From assembly GCA_035295745.1 (NCBI GenBank), contig DATGIL010000034.1, forward strand, positions 186,001-250,000: a stretch of 64,000 bases of DNA, in the 5' to 3' direction. Made by a program: the position numbers and the translations under genes. The stretch is from JAIQFL01 sp035295745 (GTDB lineage: Bacteria > Acidobacteriota > Terriglobia > Bryobacterales > Bryobacteraceae). Below are positions 25,584 to 34,195 of the stretch, one piece after another. The notes beneath the pieces were generated by a model. It saw only the letters and a list, made by a program, of their open reading frames with translations. It ran no database searches and was not told the origin of the DNA. How positions within the stretch are numbered: the stretch's first letter is position 1; each line of letters begins with the position of its first letter.

Positions 25584-26393
25584 TCAGCCTTCGGCGTGTA
25601 CCAAGCCATATCTGGCGGCCGGTTTTGCGCGAGACAAGTTCGGCATCATCGCCTGGCGCTCGGCCTCGTAAGATTGCCATTGTCCGGCATCGGGAAGGGC
25701 GGGGATGGTCGCGAACTCCCCTTGATCGAAGCCGGCGAGCGCCGCATCCACCATGTCTTCAGCGGACATCACGATCTCTTGCGGGAGGTTCTCCACCGGT
25801 TTGCCGGCGAGCTTCCAAAAATCCGTGGCGGTCGCGCCGGGCAATACGACCTGAACCTTGACTCCCGTATTCGCCAATTCATGCCGGAGCGATTGACTGA
25901 AGGCCAGCACAAAGGCCTTCGTGCCGCCATACACGCCGTTAAGACGCTCAGGGGCGATCGCGACGATGGAGGCGATATTGACGATCGCGCCGGCGCCGCG
26001 CCTTACGAATGACGGCACCACTGCATGAGTCAGGCGTGTGACCGCCTCCACATTGAGGGCAATCATCTGGGTGAGGTCCGCTATGTTTGAATTCAGTAAT
26101 GGAGCAGTCGCACCAGCACCCGCGTTGTTCACCAGCAGAGTGACTCTGGAGTCTTCGCGAAGAATGTGCTCCAGCTTCGCCAAGTCCTTGGGATCCGTCA
26201 GATCGGCGGCGATGATGTCAACTTTATTCCCCGTTTCGCTTTCCAGTTTCTCGGCCAGATCCACCATGGCGCTCTGTCTGCGTGCCACCAGGAGCAAGTC
26301 ATAACCCCGGTGCGCCAGACGATCTGCGTAGACCGCACCAATTCCGGAGGATGCTCCCGTGATGACTGCCAGCCCTTTCGATTGTTGTTTCAT
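25584..26393 (-). CDS. Short-chain dehydrogenase/reductase
   Basis: A 269-residue classical-type SDR: cofactor motif TGASSGIG (about residue 12), NNAGAG (about 89), and the catalytic YGGTK (about 154-158) after a serine-containing strand. DLLLVARRQ suggests NADP preference (Arg after the second strand). ATG 26393 is preceded by AAAGGAAA. It is the first gene of a three-gene operon with STAS and EBP genes and is preceded by a sigma-54-like promoter with the shared dyad. The substrate is unknown. Confidence 0.9.
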   Translation of the reverse strand: MKQQSKGLAVITGASSGIGAVYADRLAHRGYDLLLVARRQSAMVDLAEKLESETGNKVDIIAADLTDPKDLAKLEHILREDSRVTLLVNNAGAGATAPLLNSNIADLTQMIALNVEAVTRLTHAVVPSFVRRGAGAIVNIASIVAIAPERLNGVYGGTKAFVLAFSQSLRHELANTGVKVQVVLPGATATDFWKLAGKPVENLPQEIVMSAEDMVDAALAGFDQGEFATIPALPDAGQWQSYEAERQAMMPNLSRAKPAARYGLVHAEG

Positions 26394-26439
26394 TTTTCGT
26401 TTCCTTTCTGTGCTCGCCGCGTCCCGGCAGCCTTCTAAG

Positions 26440-26455
26440 TGCACCGTGAGTGCCG
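26440..26455 (-). promoter_or_regulatory. Sigma-54-type promoter of the SDR-STAS-EBP operon
   Basis: Minus-strand CGGCACTCACGGTGCA. It keeps the GGCAC of the -24 box and GTGCA at -12 with exact GG-N10-GC spacing, ending 46 bases before ATG 26393. It is the best -24 match among the three dyad-linked promoters. It implies that the activator gene is autoregulated. Confidence 0.6.
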
Positions 26456-26507
26456 CCCGTAACCTACTGAATCAGAACGCGCGGGCCGAATATCGTGGGC
26501 CGCCCGT

Positions 26508-26522
26508 TCAGCAAAATGACGA
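26508..26522 (-). promoter_or_regulatory. Shared upstream dyad, copy 2
   Basis: Plus-strand TCAGCAAAATGACGA, identical to the copy at 31648-31662. It lies 54 bases upstream of the -24 element of the SDR promoter. The dyad reads TC-N2-CA-N3-TG-N2-GA. It is also 66 bases upstream of the divergent redoxin gene at 26588. Confidence 0.65.
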
Positions 26523-26587
26523 GACTTGGGCAGTATCGACGCGATCTTCTCATGCAACGCCACTCAGTGGTACACCATCCAACTGTC

Positions 26588-27184
26588 ATGCGCGCTGATA
26601 TTGTTCCCGGAGCGGTCTTTCCGGACTATGAACTTTCCGATCACACCGCGAGACGCCGCAAGCTATCGGAGTTGCAAGAGCACAATCCAATGATTCTCGT
26701 CCTTAGCCGAGGAGGGTTTTGTCCGAAGGACCGCAGGCAAGCGGAGGGGCTAGTGGAGTTCCACAGGGAGATGGAGGTTGGCTACTGCCGGCTTGTTACA
26801 ATCAGCACTGACAATATCACGGAGACCAACGAATATCGCAGCGGAGTCGGGGCACACTGGCCTTTCCTCTCCGACGCCGGCCGGATGGTCCAAAAGGACC
26901 TCGACATCGCCGAGTACACGGACCCTGGGCACAACCCGATGATCCCCCACACCATCGTCCTTGAACCGGGCCTGGTGATTTACAAGATCTATAACGGTTA
27001 CTGGTTCTTCGGCCGTCCTACGGTAGAAGAACTCCGGCAGGATCTGCGCGCCGTAACCAGAAGATGCCGCCCGGACTGGGACATTACCACGCCCGAGCTC
27101 AAGGCCGCCTGGAACCAAGGCCGGAAAAACCTCTTCTATCCGTACGGCAAAACATATACTCAGACAATCGGCGAGCAGGATTAG
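26588..27184 (+). CDS. Thioredoxin-fold (AhpC/TSA-like) redoxin protein
   Basis: About 198 residues from ATG 26588; earlier in-frame ATG codons exist and none has a clear ribosome-binding site. It has PGAVFPDYELSDHTARRRKLSEL, the usual peroxiredoxin opening, and a putative peroxidatic Cys in SRGGFCPKDRRQ. VTISTDN, WPFLSDAGR and a PHTIVLEPG-L-x-I-Y-K-x-Y-NGYW segment follow. There is one obvious active-site Cys and no resolving CxxC. The C-terminal 60 residues (KAAWNQGRK, FYPYGKTY) recur in soil-bacterial redoxins of unknown role. It is divergent from the SDR operon and convergent with the efflux MFS gene. Confidence 0.8.
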   Translation: MRADIVPGAVFPDYELSDHTARRRKLSELQEHNPMILVLSRGGFCPKDRRQAEGLVEFHREMEVGYCRLVTISTDNITETNEYRSGVGAHWPFLSDAGRMVQKDLDIAEYTDPGHNPMIPHTIVLEPGLVIYKIYNGYWFFGRPTVEELRQDLRAVTRRCRPDWDITTPELKAAWNQGRKNLFYPYGKTYTQTIGEQD

Positions 27185-27198
27185 CGGCCGCACCCCAT

Positions 27199-28782
27199 TT
27201 AGTGGGCAACCGGGGGTTTCCCGGCGGGTGTGAAGTGGCGGATCGCCAGCAGAACAGGGATGGTCGCCAGAGTAATCCACGCCAGGATGCGGAAGCAGTC
27301 CAGGAAGGCCAACAGGCTCACCTGATGTTGCAGTTGCTGGAAGATTCCACCTTGCGCGGCGACTGCGGCATCCGGTCCCGTGAACCCCTTGCTGACCAGG
27401 TAATCTGCCAGGGATTGTGTTCTCGCCGCAAGTTGCTGAGAGGTGACGGAAATGGCCGAGCCGAGGTTCGTTTGGTGGAATTGATGGCGACGTTCGGAAA
27501 CGGTCGTGATGAGGGCGATACCGAAGCTGCCTCCCCAATTACGGAAAAAATTCGTGAGACTGGAAGCGCGGTTGTTCTGGTCGGGCCGCAACTGCGAGTA
27601 AGAGATGACACTCACCGGCACGAAGAAGAATCCATATCCCAGTCCTTGAAAAGCTCTCGCCAGCGCAAAATGACGGTAATCCGTAGCCGGCGTCAACGTG
27701 GAGTAGTGCCACATAGCGGCCGCAATCAGCGAAACGCTGAAAATGATGAGAGTCCGGGGGTGGACGAGTTTGCGCTGAATCAGTTGGGCTCCCACGGGCG
27801 CCAAGGCCGTGATGACCAAAGCGCCCGGACCCAATACCAGGCCGGCATCGATGGCCCGATAGCCGAATAGCGATTGCAGCATCTGCGGAATCAGCGTGGT
27901 GCTGCCAAAGAGTCCGACGCCGAATACGAAGAACAGCAGATTCGCTATGGCGAAGTTCCTGCTTGCAAGCAGGCGAAAATCGATGATCGGTTCTTTGACG
28001 CGCATTTCCCAAATCACGGTGGAGACCCAGCCCAGCAACGCCAGGGCTAGCATCCAACAAATGAAACTGCTTTCGAACCAATCTTCGATTTGTCCCCGGT
28101 CCAGCGCCAGTTCGAGCGTGGCGGAAGCAAGCGCGATGAGCGCGATTCCTATGCCGTCGACGGATAACTTACCGCCTCGCCGTACCGCGGCTCTCTCCGC
28201 ATCGAACGCCGGCGGGTCCTGCACAAGTCTGCTGGTAAGCAACATCGCCAGAATGCCGATCGGAATGTTGATGAAGAAGATCCACCGCCAACTGTAGTTA
28301 TCCGTGATCCAGCCCCCCAGAACGGGGCCGATCGCCGGCGCCGTCACGATCACGATGGTGTACAGCGCGAATGCCGATGCCCGTTTGGCGGCTGGGAAGG
28401 TATCGACCAGGATCGCCTGGGCTACCGGCGCCAACCCGCCTCCGGCGATACCCTGGAGCACTCGGCTGGACAGCATAATTCCCAGTGTCGGTGCCAGCCC
28501 GCAAAACAGTGACGTGAGGGTGAATACTGCGACGCATCCCAGATAGTACGTCTTCCGCCCGAAGACGCGACTGAGCCATGCGGACATGGGCAACACCACG
28601 GCGTTGGCAACCAGGTAGGTGGTCAGGATCCAGGTCACCTCGTCGTAGCTTCGTCCCAAGCCGCCTCCGATGTAAGGCAGCGCGACATTGGCGATCGAGG
28701 TATCCAGCAACTCCATAAAGGTTGCGAGGGTGACCGTCAATGCAATCAGCCATGGATTCACAACCGGCCGCTCGGTAGTCAT
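27199..28782 (-). CDS. DHA2-family (EmrB/QacA) drug efflux MFS transporter
   Basis: A 527-residue, 14-helix major facilitator. It has the family motif in ELLDTSIANVALPYIGG, YLVANAVVLPMSAWLSRVFGRK, GGGLAPVAQAIL, and the motif C-like AIGPVLGGWITDNYSWRWIFFIN. ATG 28782 lies just after a perfect AGGAGGTG. It is the last gene of a TolC-HlyD-MFS operon, so it would act as the inner-membrane pump of a tripartite EmrAB-TolC-type exporter driven by proton motive force. Confidence 0.93.
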   Translation of the reverse strand: MTTERPVVNPWLIALTVTLATFMELLDTSIANVALPYIGGGLGRSYDEVTWILTTYLVANAVVLPMSAWLSRVFGRKTYYLGCVAVFTLTSLFCGLAPTLGIMLSSRVLQGIAGGGLAPVAQAILVDTFPAAKRASAFALYTIVIVTAPAIGPVLGGWITDNYSWRWIFFINIPIGILAMLLTSRLVQDPPAFDAERAAVRRGGKLSVDGIGIALIALASATLELALDRGQIEDWFESSFICWMLALALLGWVSTVIWEMRVKEPIIDFRLLASRNFAIANLLFFVFGVGLFGSTTLIPQMLQSLFGYRAIDAGLVLGPGALVITALAPVGAQLIQRKLVHPRTLIIFSVSLIAAAMWHYSTLTPATDYRHFALARAFQGLGYGFFFVPVSVISYSQLRPDQNNRASSLTNFFRNWGGSFGIALITTVSERRHQFHQTNLGSAISVTSQQLAARTQSLADYLVSKGFTGPDAAVAAQGGIFQQLQHQVSLLAFLDCFRILAWITLATIPVLLAIRHFTPAGKPPVAH

Positions 28783-28805
28783 ATGCACCTCCTCGGAAGT
28801 CATAC

Positions 28806-30074
28806 TCACCGCACCTTTACGCGCGGCTCCACGGACATCCCAGGCCGCAGCAGATGTTGGGGATCTTCACTCGAGTTCACACGAATTCGAACCGGGAACC
28901 GCTGGACGACTTTGACGTAGTTTCCGGTTGCGTTCTCCGGCGGGAAGAGGCTAAAAAGAGGGCCAGCCGCTCCCGGCATGTTCTCGATGTAGCCATTAAA
29001 GTCGCGATCGAGAGTGTCAACGTGAATCCGAACCGGCTCGCCGGCCCTCATACCCTTCATTTGGGTTTCTTTGAAGTTGGCGGTGATCCAGACATCATCG
29101 AGAGGAATGAGAATCATCAGGGCTTGCCCCGGCTGCACTCGATGGCCAAGCTCCACTGTCTTTCGGCCCACGACGCCACTCACAGGAGCGTATATCCTCG
29201 TGTAGCTGAGATTCAGCCGTGCGGTGCGCACCTCCGCTGCGGCTTGTTCCTGTTGGCCATTGGCTGTTTGCGTTTTCGCCTTCGCATCGGCAACCTGCTG
29301 CGGCGCCGTTCGCGCCGCGTCCATTTCCGCCTGGCGCTGAGAGACCAGACTCTGCGCCTCGGCGACTCGGTGCTGGCTGGATTGGATAGCGGCCTGATCA
29401 GCCTCCACCAACTGTGCGTCGGAAACGGCCTCGGCCTGGCGAGAATCGTAATCGGAGCGCGAGATTTCGTGCTTTTCGACGAGCGCCTGATAGCGCACGC
29501 GATCCCGCTCGGCGCGTTCCGCAGCGATCTGGTCCTGCTGCAACTTGTGCTGCACCCCGGCGAGATTAGCTTCCGCTTCGCTGACGGCGGCCAGCGCTTG
29601 CTGAACCGCGGCGTCAGCCGCGCGTACGCGGTTGAAAGCAGTCGCGTCGACGATCGGAACCGTTACCTGCGCCGAGACTACTTCGGCTTTTCGCGTATCG
29701 AGGTCCGCAGTTGCGTGGGCCAGCTCCGCTTCATAATCGCGCGGGTCCAATTCAACCAGAAGGGTTCCGGCTTCCACGAACTGATTGTTCTCGGCCTTGG
29801 GATTCACATAGATCACAGTGCCGCTGATGCGGGAACTGACCGAGTCGAAATGGCCGTCCACCTGGGCATCGTCGGTGCTCTCAAATCCCCGCGACTGCAG
29901 CCAGACCATGGCTGCGCCGGCAGTCACGGCCAACACGGCAAATAGCGCCAGCCAGCGTGAGAGTCCCCGTTTGGGCCGTACAGGAGTCTTATGGGCAACA
30001 GGTTGCGGGTCCACCAACTTCGGTTTTGGCGAATCGTCCGGTACAGTTCGTTCGAGTTCCAGTTCTTCGGTCAT
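28806..30074 (-). CDS. HlyD/EmrA-type membrane fusion protein
   Basis: A 422-residue periplasmic adaptor. There is one N-terminal membrane helix (about 38-58), the lipoyl half-motif SRISGTVIYVNPKAENNQFVEAGT, a long coiled-coil hairpin with many Ala/Gln/Glu (about 105-265), and the second lipoyl half IYAPVSGVVGRKTVELG. FKETQMKGMRAGEPV and a C-terminal barrel follow. AAGGAGG precedes ATG 30074, one base after the TolC stop. It bridges the MFS pump and the TolC channel of the same operon. Confidence 0.94.
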   Translation of the reverse strand: MTEELELERTVPDDSPKPKLVDPQPVAHKTPVRPKRGLSRWLALFAVLAVTAGAAMVWLQSRGFESTDDAQVDGHFDSVSSRISGTVIYVNPKAENNQFVEAGTLLVELDPRDYEAELAHATADLDTRKAEVVSAQVTVPIVDATAFNRVRAADAAVQQALAAVSEAEANLAGVQHKLQQDQIAAERAERDRVRYQALVEKHEISRSDYDSRQAEAVSDAQLVEADQAAIQSSQHRVAEAQSLVSQRQAEMDAARTAPQQVADAKAKTQTANGQQEQAAAEVRTARLNLSYTRIYAPVSGVVGRKTVELGHRVQPGQALMILIPLDDVWITANFKETQMKGMRAGEPVRIHVDTLDRDFNGYIENMPGAAGPLFSLFPPENATGNYVKVVQRFPVRIRVNSSEDPQHLLRPGMSVEPRVKVR

Positions 30075-30075
30075 C

Positions 30076-31536
30076 TTAGTTTCCTCCTTGCAATCTGGTT
30101 TCGGCCGCACCCATGGCGCGCGCCATAGAGATGGTGGCAACATTCAGCGAACACAAGCTTCGGATGTAATTCTCGTTGGAGGCGGCCACCGCTTCTTGCG
30201 CCTGCACTACCTCGAGGTAATTGGCGACACCATTGACGTACCTGTCCTGGGACTGTGCCAGGGCGCGTTCGGCGAGGCGGCGATTCTTCTCAGCTACCTG
30301 GACACTGGAGTTCGAAGCGCTGACGTTTAGCCACGCCACCCGCACGTCGTAGGCAATCCGTCCACGCAAATCCTCAAATTCCGCGCGCCGCCGTTCCAAG
30401 TCTGCCTGAGCCTGCCCGATATCGGCACCGATCCGTCCCCCGGTATAAAGCGGCACCGAAATTGTGCCGGCTATTTGATAGACCTCGTTCAAGCCGCCAA
30501 CGTTCCTTCCACCGCCGCCGTAGTTGGCGTCCAGTGAAAGCGACGGCAAGCGTTGCGCCTTCTCGGCCCGCAATGTCGATTCCGCGGCGCGCACCGCAGC
30601 TGCCGCGCTTGCCAGATCCGCGCGGCCACGGAGCGCCTCCGCCGTCGCCCCCTCGAGGGTCATCTCCGCAAAGCGAACCGGCGACGGCTGGTCCGCGAGT
30701 TCGAACTGCTGATCAATGGCAAGGCCGGTGATTCGCGCGAATGTAAGCTTGTCGATGTCCAGTTGATTGGCAATATTGGTCACCAGCTGTTCGGTAGACT
30801 GTCGCTCCACCTGGGCGCGCAGAGATTCGATTTCCGGGGAGACCTCGGCTTTCACTCGATTCGCCGTCAATTGATCGAACTCCCGCGCGGAGGCCAGTTG
30901 GGCCTTCGCGGTTTCCAATCGGGCGGCGCTGGCGATCACCTGGAAGTACGCCGTGCCCACCGCGAGCACTACCACGTCGCGCGCATCCTTCAAGCTAAGT
31001 TCGGATGCCCGTTCGTCCTGCTTGCGAGCCTGGTAGCGCTCGCGCAGTTCCCGGTCGAACAGGCGCTCGGACACTGCGACGCGGACGTCTTGATAGCCGA
31101 ATCCACCGCTCGTCGCTGGAAGCGACAGCCCCGGGATAGGCGGCAGCTTGAGGCCGATTTCCTGATAGCTGATGCTCTCGTACGCCGCTCTAGCGGTCGC
31201 CGAGATCTGCGGTAAAAGCGCCGATAGAGCTCGCAGTCGCTCCGCTCGGACATCACTACTGGCATGTGCCGACTCAACTAGTCCGAGGTTGTAGCGCAAC
31301 CCGCGGGCAATAGCGTCTTGCAAGGAGAGTCTGAGAATCGTCCCGGTAGATTTGGCAGGCACGCTGCCCAGATACGGATTTTGGCGTTGTGCGGCCTGAG
31401 CGCTTGGAGTAGTCGTCCCCTCAGCCGGACTGATCGGTCTTGGGGTCGTGATGGAGTACTGAACTGCATTCTGCGCCGACGCCAGTGAAGCTGCCGCCAG
31501 CATCCCTGTCAAGAAAAGCAATCGCTTGGTAGCCAT
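30076..31536 (-). CDS. TolC-family outer-membrane efflux protein
   Basis: A 486-residue outer-membrane factor with a signal peptide (cleavage about ASLASAQ). It contains two repeated long-helix regions (for example ARGLRYNLGLVES, RADLASAAAAVRAAEST and YVNGVANYLEVVQAQEAVAAS) typical of the TolC barrel-tunnel fold. It is the first gene of the efflux operon and ends 1 base before the adaptor. Its upstream region has the shared dyad and a -24/-12-like promoter, which ties pump expression to the sigma-54 regulon. Confidence 0.93.
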   Translation of the reverse strand: MATKRLLFLTGMLAAASLASAQNAVQYSITTPRPISPAEGTTTPSAQAAQRQNPYLGSVPAKSTGTILRLSLQDAIARGLRYNLGLVESAHASSDVRAERLRALSALLPQISATARAAYESISYQEIGLKLPPIPGLSLPATSGGFGYQDVRVAVSERLFDRELRERYQARKQDERASELSLKDARDVVVLAVGTAYFQVIASAARLETAKAQLASAREFDQLTANRVKAEVSPEIESLRAQVERQSTEQLVTNIANQLDIDKLTFARITGLAIDQQFELADQPSPVRFAEMTLEGATAEALRGRADLASAAAAVRAAESTLRAEKAQRLPSLSLDANYGGGGRNVGGLNEVYQIAGTISVPLYTGGRIGADIGQAQADLERRRAEFEDLRGRIAYDVRVAWLNVSASNSSVQVAEKNRRLAERALAQSQDRYVNGVANYLEVVQAQEAVAASNENYIRSLCSLNVATISMARAMGAAETRLQGGN

Positions 31537-31580
31537 TTTGCGCGGCCCTTTCTTCGCCGCTTCCGCTCAGACTGTAAAAG

Positions 31581-31596
31581 TGCATTGCAGGGTCCA
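31581..31596 (-). promoter_or_regulatory. Sigma-54-type promoter of the tolC efflux operon
   Basis: Minus-strand TGGACCCTGCAATGCA with exact GG-N10-GC spacing, ending 44 bases before ATG 31536. The -12 ATGCA is good and the -24 interior is imperfect. The same arrangement of dyad and promoter occurs before the SRPBCC and SDR genes. Confidence 0.55.
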
Positions 31597-31647
31597 TGCG
31601 GAAATCACTGAAAAGATGGCGTTAAGGCGGGAGGCCGCGCTTCGGGC

Positions 31648-31662
31648 TCAGCAAAATGACGA
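31648..31662 (-). promoter_or_regulatory. Shared upstream dyad, copy 3
   Basis: Plus-strand TCAGCAAAATGACGA, identical to copy 2 and 53 bases upstream of the tolC -24 element. It also lies about 215 bases upstream of a possible promoter of the divergent VOC gene. Confidence 0.65.
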
Positions 31663-31862
31663 AATGTCAGCACGGCACAGTGCCTGGCCGACGGAGTCGT
31701 TTAGCCTTGCGCCATTGCAACCGATATTTGGCCTTCTGAAGAACCGCACCGTGCGCGGGAACGGAGACGACAGGGCGTCAGAATGTCGAAGGCTCAACAA
31801 CGCTGACTCCACAATCGACGTCCCTGGCGATGCACTCCTTTTCTTTTCAAGTGGCTTCCGCT

Positions 31863-31878
31863 TGGACCGCCAGATGCA
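31863..31878 (+). promoter_or_regulatory. Possible sigma-54 promoter of the VOC gene
   Basis: TGGACCGCCAGATGCA has GG-N10-GC spacing and resembles the tolC site on the other strand. It ends 70 bases before the GTG at 31949. No shared dyad lies at the usual 50-60 bases upstream, so this is weaker than the three minus-strand examples. Confidence 0.35.
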
Positions 31879-31948
31879 TTTGCGCCTTCGAAGAGAGTGG
31901 GATCGACATCTCTTTAAACGGATACGGGGGCTGAGCAAGGAGTTCGCT

Positions 31949-32620
31949 GTGATTCAAACGGAAGAAGAGAAGATTGGCGGCCAAGACTTGGACGGGATCG
32001 ACATGAAGCTTGAAGTTGTCGTCATTCCGGTATCGAATGTTGACCGCTCCAAAGGGTTCTATGGAAGGCTGGGCTGGAGGTTGGACGCCGACTTTCAGTT
32101 CGATAACGGGTTTCGCGTGGTGCAGTTCACGCCGCCAGGTTCGGCCACGTCAATCCAGTTTGGCACGCAGGTTACAGCCGCTGCACCCGGGTCGGCACAA
32201 AGCCTGTACCTCGTGGTCACGGACATCGCCGCTGCCCGGGAAGCGCTCGTCGCTCGCGGTGTGAAAGTCAGCCAGGTGTTTCACCCGGGGACACCGGGCG
32301 CGCACTTCCAGGTAGACGGCTCGAGCAATCGCGTGAGTGGACCGTCGCCGGACCATGCCAGCTATCGCTCCTACGCCACGTTCAGCGACCCGGACGGGAA
32401 TGGCTGGTTGCTGCAGGAGGTCACGACTCGGCTACCGGGACGGGTGAACCGTGCCGAAACGGCGATCGCTTCTGTCAACGATGTCGCGAGCGCACTTCGC
32501 CGAGCGGCGGCAGCGCACGGCGAGCACGAAAAGCGTATCGGGGGGCGCGACGAGAACTGGCCCGATTGGTACGCTGCCTACATCGTGGCGGAGCAGGCCG
32601 GCAAGAATCTGCCGCAGTAA
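31949..32620 (+). CDS. VOC-superfamily (glyoxalase-like) protein with C-terminal extension
   Basis: A 223-residue protein. Two beta-alpha-beta-beta-beta modules are visible: KLEVVVIPVSNVDRSKGFYGRLGWRLD and LYLVVTDIAAAREALVARGV, ending at FSDPDGNGWLLQEVT. A C-terminal tail of about 65 residues (ASALRRAAAAHGEHEKR...NWPDWYAAYIVAEQAG) is outside the fold. GTG 31949 has AAGGAG at good spacing; ATG 32003 is the alternative. Metal ligands cannot be assigned with certainty. The last 215 bases are repeated at 33789-34041. A cytochrome P460 gene follows 30 bases later. Confidence 0.82.
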   Translation: MIQTEEEKIGGQDLDGIDMKLEVVVIPVSNVDRSKGFYGRLGWRLDADFQFDNGFRVVQFTPPGSATSIQFGTQVTAAAPGSAQSLYLVVTDIAAAREALVARGVKVSQVFHPGTPGAHFQVDGSSNRVSGPSPDHASYRSYATFSDPDGNGWLLQEVTTRLPGRVNRAETAIASVNDVASALRRAAAAHGEHEKRIGGRDENWPDWYAAYIVAEQAGKNLPQ

Positions 32621-32656
32621 CTGAGTATTGCTGAAGCCAGGAGGCTTTACGTGAGA
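32404..32656 (+). repeat. Direct repeat, copy A (3' end of VOC gene to P460 start codon)
   Basis: About 253 bases nearly identical to 33789-34041 (offset 1385, about six mismatches by eye). It covers the VOC C-terminal coding region, its stop codon, the intergenic CAGGAGGC ribosome-binding site and the GTGAGA at the start of the P460 gene. Confidence 0.85.
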
Positions 32657-33204
32657 CATACAGGTATTCGCATAACTGTGGTGGTTGGGTTGGTTCTTTC
32701 TGTGTTGGCGGGCTGACGTTGGCTGCCCAGGACAAGTACGCGGTAAAGGTGCCGGGCGGCCTAGCGTTCTCCGAGTTCCGGGGATACGAAAGCTGGCAGG
32801 CCATCTCTATCAGCCGGAGCGAAAAAGTGATGGCGATGACCGTCGGCAATCCAGCCATGATCGAGGCTTACAAGGCGGGCTTTCCAGGCAACGGTAAGCC
32901 CACCCCCGATGGCGCGAAGATGGCCAAGATCCACTGGGCCCCGACAGCGAACGAGTTTTTCCCCGACGCAACAGTCCCAGGCGCGCTGTTGAACGTGGAT
33001 TGCATGGTGAAGGACAGTAAGAGATTTGCCGACAGCGGCGGATGGGGATATGCAGTTTTCGAATCTGACCCCGCAACAGATTCGTTCGAGCCCGGCACCA
33101 CTGCGAGCAAGCCCCCGCAGGCCCACGACGCCAAATGCGGATTCGCCTGCCACACAGCAGCGAAGGCGAGGGATTACGTTTTCACGAACTACGGGGCGAG
33201 GTAA
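32651..33204 (+). pseudogene. Cytochrome P460 family gene with a frameshift after the signal peptide
   Basis: GTG 32651, behind CAGGAGG, opens a clear signal peptide (IRITVVVGLVLSVLAG) that runs into TGA at 32714-32716. The mature domain continues in the next frame from CTG 32713 (LTLAAQDKYAVKV). Adding one G to the GGG at 32710-32712 would join them. The mature part, about 165 residues, is otherwise intact and ends in the heme segment CGFACHTAAKARDYVFT. Two paralogues are at 51680 and 63301. It may be a pseudogene, a sequencing error, or still be made without a signal. Cytochrome P460 proteins are periplasmic and oxidise small nitrogen or oxygen compounds; the role here is unknown. Confidence 0.8.
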
Positions 33205-33788
33205 AGCGCTCGACTCGGACGCCTGGATGATCGCAGCTTGAAGTCGCCGCGTCCCTGATCGGCCTCAGCAAAGAGCGAGTCCCGAGGCCCGATAAAACTG
33301 CGCTGTTTGGCTCTCATCGTCTGCATTTCTCGATAATGGCCCGGCGCGTCCATTTTGCGCGGCAGTACCAGACCGGCCGCGTTCATGCCCTGGCAACGAC
33401 GTTTGTGCGTTCCGAAAGCTGGCTGTGGGGTTGGTACGAAGGCGCCGCGTATGCGGCCCAGACGATTATCGACACCAGGGCCAGTCACGGAGCGGAGTCG
33501 GTGATCCTAGGGTGTAACCGAGATCGGCCTGCCTGTCGTTCGGACCGGTTCGAATCTCCCTGTGTATGGTCAGACTGCGCTCCAACGAGCGCGCCGCGGT
33601 AGACTTCGCTGGCTTAGAGATGTCGAGTTTTGATGCGGGTGACGTCGGCGAGATCCTCGAGGTGCATCTGAAGGTGCTGCCGCCCGTGGCAAAATCGTCC
33701 AGCGTCTGAGAGCGCACCTTGACATCGCCGACGCAGCCGCTTGGTCCGCGGTCGGCAGCCTGGAGGCCGCGCAATCCGGGTTCGGAGA
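33205..33788. other. Gene-poor stretch between the repeats
   Basis: 584 bases between the P460 stop and repeat copy B. Several short ORFs exist on both strands, but none shows a domain, a good start site or codon-like character. CCATTTTGCGCGGC at 33349-33362 also occurs at the tolC start (31533-31546). Probably decayed or intergenic DNA. Confidence 0.5.
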
Positions 33789-34041
33789 CTGGTTGCTGCA
33801 GGAGGTCACCATTCGGCTACCGGGGCGGGTGAACCGTGCCGAAACGGCGTTCGCTTCTGTCAACGATGTCGCGAGCGCACTTCGCCGAGCGTCGGCAGCG
33901 CACGGCGAGCACGAAAAGCGTATCGGTGGGCGCGACGAGAACTGGCCCGATTGGTACGCTGCCTACATCGTGGCGGAGCAGGCCGGCAAGAATCTGCCGC
34001 AGTAACTGAGTATTGCTGAAGCCAGGAGGCTTTACGTGAGA
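33789..34041 (+). repeat. Direct repeat, copy B (orphan VOC 3' fragment)
   Basis: Repeats 32404-32656 at about 97-98 % identity, including the last 70 VOC codons, the stop and the GTGAGA at the P460 start. In this copy the sequence diverges right after GTGAGA and no P460 follows. The reading frame stays open but lacks a start and the VOC core, so it is a duplicated gene fragment. Confidence 0.85.
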
Positions 34042-34150
34042 GTTTGTGAGGGGGCTTGATATAACGGCCTGGATTCTTTGTCATATGGGCAAACGCTCTA
34101 CGCTCATACCAGCGCTTCCAAAATCAAAAATGCATTGATTACAAAGGAGT

Positions 34151-34195
34151 TGGTGCGCCCGGCAGGACTCGAACCTGCGGCCTTCTGCTCCGGAG
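34151..34195 (-). other. tRNA-Arg(CCG) 3' fragment, attachment-site-like
   Basis: Read on the minus strand, the segment carries an anticodon loop CTCCGGA (anticodon CCG), the 3' anticodon strand GCAGA, a variable region and a perfect T-arm (GCAGG-TTCGAGT-CCTGC). It then has the acceptor 3' strand CGGGCGC, A73 and encoded CCA. The 5' half is missing: no matching GCGCCCG acceptor, no D-arm, and the five bases before the loop do not pair properly. A tRNA 3' half of this kind is what integrase-type elements leave or carry at att sites. Confidence 0.75.

Larger units (their letters stand above)
31537..31948. other. Divergent control region between tolC operon and VOC gene
   Basis: 412 bases with no convincing gene. 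It holds the tolC -24/-12 site, the shared dyad (31648-31662), an 11-bp perfect dyad GGCAC-A-GTGCC near 31674 and a TGG-N10-GCA site facing the VOC gene. The open reading frame that runs through it on the plus strand lacks protein character before about 31949. Confidence 0.6.

Noticed and set aside
32651..32760. Programmed frameshifting in the P460 gene
   Set aside because: No slippery heptamer or stimulator seen, and the paralogue at 63301 needs a shift in the opposite direction.
33189..33602. Overlapping ORFs between the direct repeats
   Set aside because: Both strands stay open by GC bias; no ribosome-binding site or motif.
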